A stretch of DNA of 64,000 nucleotides, from positions 989,305 through 1,053,304 of the forward strand of contig NZ_JAEMQH010000002.1 of NCBI RefSeq assembly GCF_016820575.1, written 5' to 3'. Within the stretch, counting starts at the first letter, position 1, and each line of letters begins with the position of its first letter. This DNA comes from Marinobacter sediminum (lineage in GTDB: Bacteria; Pseudomonadota; Gammaproteobacteria; Pseudomonadales; Oleiphilaceae). Below are positions 29,501 through 36,668 of the stretch, in pieces. The notes beneath the pieces are model-generated. The model was not told the DNA's origin, made no database searches, and was given only the letters and a program-made list of their open reading frames with translations. The position numbers and the translations under genes are program-made.

Positions 29501-32039
29501 GCTGGAAACCGCGGCGAAGCTGGTCCTGGATGCTTCTGGGTCATCCCTTGCACACGCGCTGCAGCTGCTCGAGCAGCGTGAATCCCCTCTGCCCAAATTG
29601 CATGTCAGACCCTCCAGTACGATGCCGTTTGAGGAACAAAAGCTTGCGCCCATCGAGGACCTGCGCTGCTTCAACGGGCACGGTGGCTTCTCCGCAGATG
29701 GCCGGGAGTATGTGATCAATGTTAGCCACAGCTGCCCCACCCCGGCACCCTGGATCAATGTGATCGCCAACCCGATCTTCGGCACCATCGTCTCGGAGGC
29801 CGGGGGCGGCTACAGTTGGTTCCAGAACAGCGGAGAAAATCGCCTGACAAGCTGGCGTAACGACCCGGTGCTCGATGAGCCATCCGAGTGTCTCTACCTG
29901 CGCGACGAAGAAACGGGTGCGCTCTGGTCTGCCACGGCTAAACCGGTGCCCCATGAATCTGAGTACCGGACGAGACACGGTGCTGGTTACTCTTGCTTCG
30001 AACATGTCCGACACGGCGTTCAATCGGAAATGACCGTTTTCGTGCCCCCCGAAGATCCGGTAAAAGTGGTGCGTCTGGTTCTTCGTAATCGCTCAAACAG
30101 GATTCGGCGAGTCACGCTGACGTATTACGCCGAATGGATTCTGGGAACACGCCGCGAGGATACCAGTGCTTATTTGCAGCCGGCATTTTTGCCAGAACAG
30201 CGCGCCCTGATCACAGCCAACCCGTACAACCCTGACTGGCCAGATCAGATTGCCTTTCTGGCAACAGACCACGCAGTTCACGGCTACACCACCGATCGGA
30301 CTGAGTTCATTGGTCGCCCCGGCAGCCTGGCTAATCCGGCGGCCTTGAAACGGGTGGGCCTGAACAACCGCGTTGAACCAGGGCGAGATCCCTGCGCTGC
30401 GCTCCAGATACACGTTGAGCTGCCCGCCAACGGCGAACACACCGCCGTGTTCTTCCTCGGCGCCGGACAGAATTTTGAAACTGCCGTTGATCTGATCAAC
30501 CGCTATCAACAACCCGCAATGTTCGACACCGCCTGGCAGGCAAGCCAAAGCTATTGGCGGGAAACCCTTGACGCGGTGACCCTGGATAGCCCGGATGAGA
30601 GCGTCGACTTCATTTTTAACCAGTGGCTTGTCTACCAGACACTTGCCTGTCGGCTGTTCGGCCGCAGTGGTCTTTATCAGTCCAGTGGTGCCTTTGGCTT
30701 CCGAGATCAGTTACAGGATTCCATGGCCCTGCTGCATACCCGGCCGGAGGTCTGTCGTAACCAGATTCTCGCTGCAGCGGCCCGTCAATTCCCCGAAGGC
30801 GACGTGTTGCACTGGTGGCACCCGCCCCATGCCCGCGGCGTCAGAACTCGAATCTCCGATGACCTTGTCTGGTTACCACTGGTTGTCAGTGAGTATCTGG
30901 AGCTGACCGGAGACGTTCAGGTTCTGGATGAGAAGGTTCCCTGGCTATCCGGGGAACCGCTTGCCGACGGTGAAGCGGAACGATACGCCCATTTTGATGT
31001 GTCCGACGACAAGGCGTCGGTTTACGACCACTGCCTCCGTGTTCTTGAACGCGCCAATCGTTTGGGGCCCCACGGCATACCGCTCATTGGCGGTGGTGAC
31101 TGGAACGATGGGATGAACCGGGTTGGTCTCGGTGGTCAGGGGGAAAGCGTATGGATGGGGTGGTTCCTGATTATGACACTGCAACGGTTCAGTCACGTTG
31201 CAACGGCACGAGGCGATCAGGCAACGGCCGAAAAACTCGCGACTCGCGCGGACAATCTTGCTGACAAGCTTCATCAGAGTGCCTGGGATGGCAGCTGGTA
31301 CCGCCGCGCCTATTATGACGATGGCACACCGATGGGCTCTGCAGGCCAGCCAGCCTGCGAGATTGACTCCATACCCCAGTCCTGGGCCGTTCTCTCGGGG
31401 GCAGCGGATACTGACCGCACAATAAAGGCAATGAACGCTGTCTGGAAGAAACTGGTGCGCCCCGACCCCGGTCAGGTGTTGCTGTTTACACCGGCCTTCA
31501 GAGGCCGAGGCGAGGGCCAGCCCGACCCCGGATACATCGCGGCCTATCCGCCTGGAGTCAGGGAAAACGGGGGGCAATACACCCATGCCGCCTGTTGGAC
31601 AGGTATGGCGTTTGCGGCCATGGGAGATGCAACAAGAGCGAGCGCCGTTCTGGATTGCCTGAATCCAGTGAAACACGGGAATTCCGAAAAGCGCATTGCC
31701 CAGTACCAGGTAGAGCCCTATGTGTTGGCGGCGGACATATATGGCGAACCACCTCACATCGGGCGCGGCGGCTGGACCTGGTATACGGGATCTGCCGGCT
31801 GGTTGTACCGGTTTATCCTCGAGGGCGTTCTCGGTATCCGCCGGGTTGGCAACCAGCTTCAAATTAAACCCTGCCTACCACCCCATTGGCCGGGCTACAC
31901 CTTGCGGTACCGCTATGGTCAAACGATCTATCGGATAACCGTTAAGAGAGAATCAGAGGCCTCATCAGTTGCAAAGGAGCCAAGCTACTTAGCGCTCACT
32001 GATGACGGTAAAACCCATGACATTACTATAGAAATTTAA
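23541..32039 (+). CDS. ndvB: Cyclic beta-1,2-glucan synthase, NdvB/ChvB/Cgs type
   Basis: A 2,832-residue membrane enzyme, the same size as rhizobial NdvB and Brucella Cgs. An N-terminal cytoplasmic region is followed by membrane spans (about 324-385). The GT84 glycosyltransferase has the acidic motif ITLDADTLLP (about 541) and R-x-x-R-W in RRLHRWIRGDW (about 688). More spans follow at about 732-790 and 860-885. A glycoamylase-like domain has SGYSLLDGAQNYAYHAFGAP (about 1390). Two carbohydrate-binding/GH94 N-terminal-like modules start near 1,560 and 2,060. The C-terminal GH94 phosphorylase barrel has GGGDWNDGMNRVG (about 2,517), with the general-acid Asp. It polymerises and cyclises glucose from UDP-glucose; the phosphorylase part sets ring size in Brucella. 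No ndvA exporter gene is adjacent. Confidence 0.93.
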   Translation: MTTETDQIGQMDSEATGADASCKRDLQSQWSAIGPGSRAPHHDLSSTLSGFDKQLDRTHKELLALRSNPSAAGPWIDWYLDNEYLIRRILRMLRRDLSAAFVAHLPRLISGPATGLPRVQDMARVVLDLSELKFDQNVLEVLVLEQRDSAPLNTAELWAFPLFLRYQAIKLIQETVHRRIVELRSRHELDGMVDIDSRDVVADCVQSLHRLQRTSWQNFFERTSQVELLLRQDPAGAYRQMDFTTRDRYRSRVEQLARRSQLDELGVARCALELANDARKKPNGNAPAASHVGYFLIGEGYRILEEKVSVRPLIWTRLRRWAVRHRLALYFSVLGIFATVLFALPTLYSLYTGNLLHSITVMLVVIVPALVLASVLLNWLITLWIPPRVLPKMDFRRGIQQDHKTAVCMALLIGQERDIKTSLAHLEKHYLANPDQQLRFGLLTGLFDATEATTLKDQHLLTCLDAGIVELNRRYDHDGHAPFFWMHRARCFNPHEAVWMEWERKRGKLKEFNHYLLTGELGSFTHTAGDIEWLRQARYVITLDADTLLPVGGAQRLVGTIAHPLNQPVWDEQTGEVLSGFSILQPRVEINPITATRNIFTRIFSGDRGLDLYTLAVSEAYQDLFGEGIFTGKGLYHVEAFVASLRNAVPEEAVLSHDLFEGIHGRTALVSDIVMYEEYPPEYLSFSRRLHRWIRGDWQLVPWLLPKVPSESGEKQPNRLNGLHRWQLAHNLLRSLLAPWLLLLLFLGWFALPGSPLHWTTLALITLLVPTLTGVVGLAHATIRRRRSSEHVRNLKGDLKRWVLAVAFLPQEAAITTDAIVRSLYRTNVSHRHLLEWSPAALEAGRANCSLPHHYWRAMGVGPLAAIVTAAALAFSTTSLLLFAAPVLLLWLVSPQLAYLAKQDRTPPVEKIRSEDRTHLRRLARRTWYFFERFVGPEDHWLPPDHFQEDPKGVIAHRTSPTNIGLLLVSNLTAYDMGYIDAQELTIRSRNTLRTLGKMPRFRGHIHNWCDTQHLTTLPPAYVSTVDSGNLLGSFLTLKQGLLGIAKDKVWRFGHFEGLLDTIGVLEDSLEEYPSTEPRKRLAKELVDLRQLVMGAARRPEQWPDLIEKLERHLNRQVDPAVQRLQREPKSLPPETLADMRLWLERSHHHMKRMKQSREQFLPWWSRLETRPKFATSELSSAKKQCWDSLINSLVQPMSFAELASMPKQMEPELAELMPANGKNDLPEVARQWLTTVTAQIRAAAKAAEALIKSATELAETCELWFESTDMTFLYDKEKKVFRIGYDVDQGKLDENAYDLLASEARLASFLAIAKGEVAADHWIHLGRPLTLENGQALLLSWSGTMFEYLMPQLMMREPATTLLGQSGRIAIDHQIRYASNHDRPWGISESGYSLLDGAQNYAYHAFGAPELSLRSNKGAEDWVITPYATFLALHWRPQAAFDNLKRLEKMGMLGRYGFFEALDFTERRMEVGSTYSIVRSYMAHHHGMSLISLGIALDTKNAVSRFSSDPRVQASELFLQERISLDVEVEYPTYSEEQAPPSGGLQAAPITPWDVPLDSPTPRVHLLSNGRLSVLASSWGAGGTSWKSDAITRWRPDATEQRWGNWIYLQDRDSRDLWSISRAPMSRRGVREYVRFFSHCVEYKRQDQNLVQTLEVTVSPWHDVELRRISLTNHGDKSRNLRLTSYAEMVLADPRADSQHPAFGNLFVHSEFLADQSLLIFERRTRDPGAKAPVVGECLIGISGVITPTAIETDRAKFIGRGGSYAHPAALESSEGLSGSLGYTLDPVAALQTDVILEPGASVQLAFLRFVGDSREDVLASAARFAFWPRVQRTFEEGEGQACQDLWRNQLSNDEFRKVIALTSALICSPPKLRAPVAVLSANRLQQANLWGVGISGDFPIILVKVGREADVDTAHLLLKAHTFWRRRNFKVDLVLLNIGDSGYEGTTQDTIRRLLAKHNVEPFVGGRGAIFPLTADSLGTEEVVLLETAAKLVLDASGSSLAHALQLLEQRESPLPKLHVRPSSTMPFEEQKLAPIEDLRCFNGHGGFSADGREYVINVSHSCPTPAPWINVIANPIFGTIVSEAGGGYSWFQNSGENRLTSWRNDPVLDEPSECLYLRDEETGALWSATAKPVPHESEYRTRHGAGYSCFEHVRHGVQSEMTVFVPPEDPVKVVRLVLRNRSNRIRRVTLTYYAEWILGTRREDTSAYLQPAFLPEQRALITANPYNPDWPDQIAFLATDHAVHGYTTDRTEFIGRPGSLANPAALKRVGLNNRVEPGRDPCAALQIHVELPANGEHTAVFFLGAGQNFETAVDLINRYQQPAMFDTAWQASQSYWRETLDAVTLDSPDESVDFIFNQWLVYQTLACRLFGRSGLYQSSGAFGFRDQLQDSMALLHTRPEVCRNQILAAAARQFPEGDVLHWWHPPHARGVRTRISDDLVWLPLVVSEYLELTGDVQVLDEKVPWLSGEPLADGEAERYAHFDVSDDKASVYDHCLRVLERANRLGPHGIPLIGGGDWNDGMNRVGLGGQGESVWMGWFLIMTLQRFSHVATARGDQATAEKLATRADNLADKLHQSAWDGSWYRRAYYDDGTPMGSAGQPACEIDSIPQSWAVLSGAADTDRTIKAMNAVWKKLVRPDPGQVLLFTPAFRGRGEGQPDPGYIAAYPPGVRENGGQYTHAACWTGMAFAAMGDATRASAVLDCLNPVKHGNSEKRIAQYQVEPYVLAADIYGEPPHIGRGGWTWYTGSAGWLYRFILEGVLGIRRVGNQLQIKPCLPPHWPGYTLRYRYGQTIYRITVKRESEASSVAKEPSYLALTDDGKTHDITIEI

Positions 32040-32347
32040 TGGCTTGCTCCGATCGGCACGTTCATCAGCCTTAGCTGTTCCTCGAGGAGGTCATGCTCAG
32101 CTGGACTGATCTGAGCCACTTTATCGCCCTACTCTTAGGCCAGATTCTCCATCAATCCCATGAACTAATTGTAACTGCCGGCTACCTTGTCGCCACCAGG
32201 TAGGTATGTGACCGTAATTAACGAAGTAATATCGCTTTAACAGAGCACCTAGGCATTACTTCGAAAAGTCAGTTCCAATCTACGAAAAGCCTAAGATCTG
32301 GATCCTGAATCAACGGAGCGATCTTCATGGCAACAAGGAGGAAGGCT
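32040..32347. other. Intergenic region between the glucan synthase and csbD
   Basis: No convincing gene. A short frame at 32093-32203 (36 codons) has an AGGAGG too close (2 nt) to its ATG. A dyad CTACCT...AGGTAG lies at 32182-32203, and a 9-bp dyad at 32222-32263. These are probably the 3' end of the glucan synthase transcript and the csbD promoter. Confidence 0.4.
32222..32263. repeat. Spaced 9-bp inverted repeat upstream of csbD
   Basis: CGAAGTAAT (32222-32230) and ATTACTTCG (32255-32263), perfect arms separated by 24 nt, in the likely csbD promoter region. Confidence 0.5.
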
Positions 32348-32614
32348 ATGAACAACGATATTATGGAAGGCAAATGGAGACAGCTTAAAGGTAAAGTGCG
32401 CGAAAGCTGGGGTAAATTGACGGACGACGAAGTCGATCAAATCGCAGGAAAGAAAGACCATTTTGTTGGAAAGCTTCAGGAAAAGTACGACGTCGAGAAA
32501 GACGAAGCGGAGAAAGAGTGGGACAAACTCACTAAACAACCGTCATTCCATCTTGATGCCAGGCCGATGGTACCTTCCGTGCCATCGGCCACCATCCCTT
32601 TTGCTCTCGCTTGA
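32348..32614 (+). CDS. csbD: CsbD family stress protein with extended C-terminus
   Basis: An 88-residue protein. Residues 1-65 are a typical CsbD domain (MNNDIMEGKWRQLKGKVRES, DEVDQIAGKKDHFVGKLQEKY, KDEAEKEWDKL). These small hydrophilic proteins are induced by general stress; their biochemical role is not known. The start at 32348 is set by AAGGAGGAAGGCT. The usual family length is about 60-70, but here the frame continues 20-odd residues through a terminator hairpin (32562-32590). Loss of the original stop codon is likely. Confidence 0.88.
   Translation: MNNDIMEGKWRQLKGKVRESWGKLTDDEVDQIAGKKDHFVGKLQEKYDVEKDEAEKEWDKLTKQPSFHLDARPMVPSVPSATIPFALA
32562..32600 (+). terminator. Rho-independent terminator overlapping the csbD 3' end
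   Basis: A 12-bp stem with one GU pair, GGCCGATGGTAC / GTGCCATCGGCC, loop CTTCC, followed by ACCATCCCTTTTGC. It lies within the annotated csbD frame. Confidence 0.65.
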
Positions 32615-32635
32615 TTTTAACGCCAGGCCCCTTCC

Positions 32636-33937
32636 TCAGGCAGACACCGCCAGCTTGGTTCTTTGCGACCAAGTGAGCTCCTTAATGGGTAGATGTATCA
32701 ACGCCGACAACGCCCCGACTCCCACACCGACCCACCAGACCAGCGTGTAATCGTTGTAGAGATCGTACAAGGCACCGCCCAGCCATACGCCCAGGAAGCC
32801 ACCCAGCTGGTGCGAGAAAAACACCACGCCGTAAAGTGTTCCCATGTATTTCAGGCCGTAGATATGAGCTACCAATCCGGAAGTCAGTGGCACGGTTGCC
32901 AGCCAGAGTGATCCCATCGAAACCGAGAACAGGACAACTGTTTCCGGGGTGATCGGCGCCATGATGAAGGCCGCGGATACCAGAGTTCGCAATAAGTAGA
33001 TTGTCGCCAGCAGATACTTTCTCGAGTATTTGTGCCCCAGCCACCCCGCAAGCAGCGTTCCACCGATGTTGAATAAACCTATGAGTGCTATGGAAATGGC
33101 GCCAAGTCCCGATGCGGATGTCACGCCCAGTACATAGAGCAGACTGTCGGTCCCAATAGGGCCACACATTTCGGTGATAAAGGCTGGGAAGTGCGCGGTG
33201 ATGAAGGCCAGTTGGTAGCCACAGGAGAAGAAGCCGATGAAGATGAACCAAAAAGTGGGATCCTTAAGCGCGCGCTTGAGTACCACGCCCATGGGCTCTT
33301 CTGCCACGGTCGACTGGGTCGGTTTCGGAGCGCGCATCAGCATCAGAGCCAACATGGACACCAGAACAAACCCAGCAAAGATGATAAACACCGATTGCCA
33401 GGGCATCTGGCTCAACAGCGCTTGCGCCACCGGCGGCCCGACGATTTGACCCGCAGAACCGGCGGCAGTGGCAATGCCCAGTGCCATAGACCGGTTTTTG
33501 TCGGAGGCCGCACGTCCGACCACGGCCAGAATAACGCCAAAGCCGGTACCCGCGATCCCGAAACCAACCAATATTTCCAGCAACTGATGCTGGCCCGGCG
33601 TGATGGCAAAGGCCGACAACACCAGGCCCACCACGTACACCACACCGCCGGTGAGAATGGCTTTGCGATCACCATAGCGCTCGGCGAACGCGCCGAAAAT
33701 CGGCTGACCGATTCCCCAGAACAGGTTCTGAATGGCGATAGCGAGAGAAAACGATTCCCTGGGCCAGGCGAACTCCAGTGCAATCGGCAGCTGGAACAAG
33801 CCAAAGGAAGCGCGCACTGCGAAACTCACCAGAATGATGATGCAGCCAGCAATGAGGACCGGGTTGATCAATCGGTCGTATGTGCCCGGGGAGGATCCAT
33901 CCAGCGCTTTGCCTTCGCCACTTTTAACGACATTCAT
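32636..33937 (-). CDS. MFS transporter, monocarboxylate/OFA-like
   Basis: A 433-residue inner-membrane protein with twelve expected spans. The MFS loop motif is GAFAERYGDRKAIL between helices 2 and 3, and the second-half equivalent is GWLGHKYSRKYLL. The overall pattern (RASFGLFQLPIALEF at helix 1, FFSHQLGGFLGVWLGG at helix 11) resembles the oxalate/formate and monocarboxylate branch. AAAGGCAG precedes the ATG. It lies 73 nt downstream of mtlZ on the same strand, so read-through from the mannitol operon is possible. Substrate unknown. Confidence 0.85.
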   Translation of the reverse strand: MNVVKSGEGKALDGSSPGTYDRLINPVLIAGCIIILVSFAVRASFGLFQLPIALEFAWPRESFSLAIAIQNLFWGIGQPIFGAFAERYGDRKAILTGGVVYVVGLVLSAFAITPGQHQLLEILVGFGIAGTGFGVILAVVGRAASDKNRSMALGIATAAGSAGQIVGPPVAQALLSQMPWQSVFIIFAGFVLVSMLALMLMRAPKPTQSTVAEEPMGVVLKRALKDPTFWFIFIGFFSCGYQLAFITAHFPAFITEMCGPIGTDSLLYVLGVTSASGLGAISIALIGLFNIGGTLLAGWLGHKYSRKYLLATIYLLRTLVSAAFIMAPITPETVVLFSVSMGSLWLATVPLTSGLVAHIYGLKYMGTLYGVVFFSHQLGGFLGVWLGGALYDLYNDYTLVWWVGVGVGALSALIHLPIKELTWSQRTKLAVSA

Positions 33938-34010
33938 TTAGCTGCCTTTGCTTATCCATCGTGCTAGGTGATCTTGTCACTTTCTAGCTGATTTTGCCTT
34001 ATAAAGCAGC

Positions 34011-35003
34011 TCAATAACTAAGAAAGGCCTCCACATCTTCAATGCCAGGCAACGAGGTAAACGCCCCGGCGTGGGTTACGGCGTGGGCGCCGCAGGCACT
34101 GGCAAAGGTCAGAATGCTTTCCAGCCGCTGCTGATCGGTACCCAGCCCTTCCAGGCCTGCTACCGACATATCCAGCTCAGATAGGCGATACAGCAAACCA
34201 CCAACGAACGCGTCCCCGGCGGCAGTGCTATCGACCATCTGGACATTGGGTGGCTGGATCGAACCGCTGTGATAAGCGGTGTGGTAACGCAGTGGTTTTC
34301 CGCCATCGGTGATCAGCACCAGCGAAGCACCGGCGTTTAATATCTGCTTTAACACCTGGGCTTCGTCGGTGTGCCGGCACAGGAAGGCGAGCTCTTCGGC
34401 GGATAACTTCACCAGGTCCGCTTGTTCGACACACGCCCACACCGATTCAAACGGGTCGGCGCCTTCCGGCCAGAGATTGTGCCTAAGGTTCATGTCGAAG
34501 CTGACAAGCCAGCCGGCCGCTCGCGCAGTTTCCAGACCGGCCAGAGTAGCTTCGAGGATGCCTGGCTCAGTCAGCGTGTTGGAGCAGAAATGGAAAATGC
34601 CACGTTCCTCAAACCATTCCTGCTGAAACTCGTGGGGGCCGAACAGCAAGTCCGCGGAAGGCCCGCGATAGAACTCAAAGCTTCGTTCGCCGTCTTTATC
34701 CAGCGATACAAACGCCAGGGCGGTTTTCGCCTCTTTGGTTTGCAGCAGATAGTCCGTGCGTACCTTCATGGCCTCAAGCGATTGAGCCAGAAAATCACCA
34801 AACATGTCGGCGCCGACTTTACCGGCAAAATAACTGTTCCCACCGAGTTTCCCAATTGCTGCGGCCACATTGGCTGGCGCACCTCCCGGGTATTTGGTGA
34901 AGCGCTCGTTCTCCGATCCATCACCCTGCCCGTCCTGGGCATCGTTTACCCGGCTCGACAACATGTCTACCAAAAGTTCACCAAACGAAATGACTTTAAT
35001 CAT
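34011..35003 (-). CDS. mtlZ: PfkB-family fructokinase
   Basis: A 330-residue ribokinase-fold sugar kinase. The N-terminal sugar-binding motif is YPGGAPANVAAAIGKLGG. The C-terminal catalytic/anion-hole motif is DSTAAGDAFVGG with the general-base Asp. In this operon it should phosphorylate fructose made by mannitol dehydrogenase to fructose-6-phosphate, as MtlZ does in Pseudomonas fluorescens. Its ATG overlaps the pgi stop (ATGA), giving translational coupling. It is the last clear mannitol gene. Confidence 0.93.
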   Translation of the reverse strand: MIKVISFGELLVDMLSSRVNDAQDGQGDGSENERFTKYPGGAPANVAAAIGKLGGNSYFAGKVGADMFGDFLAQSLEAMKVRTDYLLQTKEAKTALAFVSLDKDGERSFEFYRGPSADLLFGPHEFQQEWFEERGIFHFCSNTLTEPGILEATLAGLETARAAGWLVSFDMNLRHNLWPEGADPFESVWACVEQADLVKLSAEELAFLCRHTDEAQVLKQILNAGASLVLITDGGKPLRYHTAYHSGSIQPPNVQMVDSTAAGDAFVGGLLYRLSELDMSVAGLEGLGTDQQRLESILTFASACGAHAVTHAGAFTSLPGIEDVEAFLSY

Positions 35004-36649
35004 TGGGTGCCACTCTCCTCAGCCATTAAGCCCGCATTGGTCGCGGAGTTTGGCGATGCTGTGCTCGCAGCGAGATGCTGATTAACGATCGCCATCAGAC
35101 CCTGGGTTGATGGATCGTACTCATTGCTCTTGCCGTCAATATCACGGCTGATGTCATTGGCTAGCCGCTTGCCGAGCTGCACGCCCCACTGGTCGAATGA
35201 GTTGATGTTCCAGACGGCACCCTGCACGAAAACCTTATGTTCATAGAGTGCGATCAAGGCGCCCAGATTCCGGGGGCTCAGTTCGTCCAGCAACAGCACA
35301 TTGCTTGGGCGATTGCCGGGACAACTGGCGTACTGGTTGTCTTGGGTGTCGCCATTCATGAACGCATTGGCCTGGGCCAGCATATTGGTCAGTAAGGCAA
35401 AGTGATGTTCTTTGGTTTCTTCATCGGCTTTCAGTGACGCAATGAAGTCGATGGGAACGAACCGGGTGCCCTGGTGCAGCAGCTGGAAAAAGGCATGCTG
35501 GCCGTTGGATCCGGTTTGCCCCCACACGATGGGGCCGGTAGCGTGGCTGACCGGGTTGCCATCAATGTCCACGGACTTGCCATTGCTCTCCATATCCAGC
35601 TGCTGAAGGAATGCCGGCAGCTGGTGCAAGGCCTGGTCGTAAGGGATGATCGCCTGGGTTTCGGCACCCAGGAAATTAATATTCCAGATGCCGATAAGGG
35701 CCAGAAGGACCGGCATGTTGGCCTCCAATGGCGCATTCAGGAAGTGCTGGTCCATGGTGAAGGCGCCGTCGAGGAGCTCGACAAAGGCGTCGTACCCGAT
35801 GCTCAGCGCAATGGGCAAGCCAATGCTGGACCAGAGTGAATAGCGGCCACCCACCCAGTCCCAAAATTCGAAGATGCTGTCCTCGCGGATGCCAAATTCC
35901 GTTGCCGCCTGGATGTTGGTCGAAACCGCCACAAAGTGCTGGCCCATGTCGGCTGAGGTGCTATTGGTCTGCTCCTGGAACCAGCGCTTGGCGCTGTTGG
36001 CGTTCAATAGGGTTTCCTGGGTAGAGAAGGTCTTGGTCGACACAACAAACAGCGTGGTTTCCGGGTCCAGCCGTTTCAGCACCTTCTTCAGGTGCCGGCC
36101 GTCGACGTTGGAAATGAAGTGAACGCTGAGGTCCGGGTGCTGATAATCAAGCAGCGCCCGGCACACCATGCTGGGCCCAAGGTCCGAGCCGCCGATGCCG
36201 ATATTCACGACGTCGCGGATGCGCTTGCCGGTGTAACCCAGCCATTGCCCGTTCCTGACCTGGTCGGTGAAGGATTTGAGCTTTTCCAGGCTGGCCCGGA
36301 CATCCGGCATTACGTCGCGGCCGTTGACGATAATCGGCTTGTCACCAAGGTTTCGCAAGGCGATGTGCAGAACCGGACGCTGCTCGGTGACGTTGATGGC
36401 CTCCCCGGAAAACATCTGTTCCCGGCGCCGCTGCAGCGGCGAGTGTTTGGCCATTTCTTGTAGAGCGTCCATCACCTTCGGCGAAATTTTGTTCTTGGAG
36501 TAGTCCAGAAACAGCTCGCCCACACGCAGACTCATCTTATCGAAACGATCCGGATCGGCTTTGAAATAATCCGCGATCCGATCGTTCCCGGTCTCACTAG
36601 CGAGTTGTTCAAGCTTGCTCCAGCACATGGATGTGTCCAGTGCGTTCAT
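35000..36649 (-). CDS. pgi: Glucose-6-phosphate isomerase
   Basis: A 549-residue enzyme from the ATG at 36649. This start is chosen because AGGGAG lies 8 nt upstream and because 549 residues equals E. coli Pgi; a longer frame to 36757 is not supported. Signatures are GIGGSDLGPSMV, GGRYSLWSSIGLPIAL and SFDQWGVQLGKRLA. It interconverts fructose-6-phosphate and glucose-6-phosphate. Being inside the mannitol operon, between mtlD and mtlZ, it would divert mannitol-derived fructose-6-phosphate to glucose-6-phosphate. The P. fluorescens operon has a xylulose kinase gene (mtlY) in the corresponding place. Confidence 0.96.
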   Translation of the reverse strand: MNALDTSMCWSKLEQLASETGNDRIADYFKADPDRFDKMSLRVGELFLDYSKNKISPKVMDALQEMAKHSPLQRRREQMFSGEAINVTEQRPVLHIALRNLGDKPIIVNGRDVMPDVRASLEKLKSFTDQVRNGQWLGYTGKRIRDVVNIGIGGSDLGPSMVCRALLDYQHPDLSVHFISNVDGRHLKKVLKRLDPETTLFVVSTKTFSTQETLLNANSAKRWFQEQTNSTSADMGQHFVAVSTNIQAATEFGIREDSIFEFWDWVGGRYSLWSSIGLPIALSIGYDAFVELLDGAFTMDQHFLNAPLEANMPVLLALIGIWNINFLGAETQAIIPYDQALHQLPAFLQQLDMESNGKSVDIDGNPVSHATGPIVWGQTGSNGQHAFFQLLHQGTRFVPIDFIASLKADEETKEHHFALLTNMLAQANAFMNGDTQDNQYASCPGNRPSNVLLLDELSPRNLGALIALYEHKVFVQGAVWNINSFDQWGVQLGKRLANDISRDIDGKSNEYDPSTQGLMAIVNQHLAASTASPNSATNAGLMAEESGTQ

Positions 36650-36668
36650 ATCTGTGCTCCCTAATACT

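Noticed and set aside
30945-31862. 305-codon minus-strand open frame within the glucan synthase gene
   Set aside because: Antisense to the GH94 domain, which has intact motifs; the translation is compositionally odd and matches nothing known.
32093-32203. 36-codon open frame between ndvB and csbD
   Set aside because: AGGAGG is only 2 nt from the ATG, and the end of the frame falls in a dyad; no further support.
33191-33967. 258-codon plus-strand open frame opposite the MFS gene
   Set aside because: Antisense shadow, rich in His, Gln and Arg, typical of reversed transporter codons.
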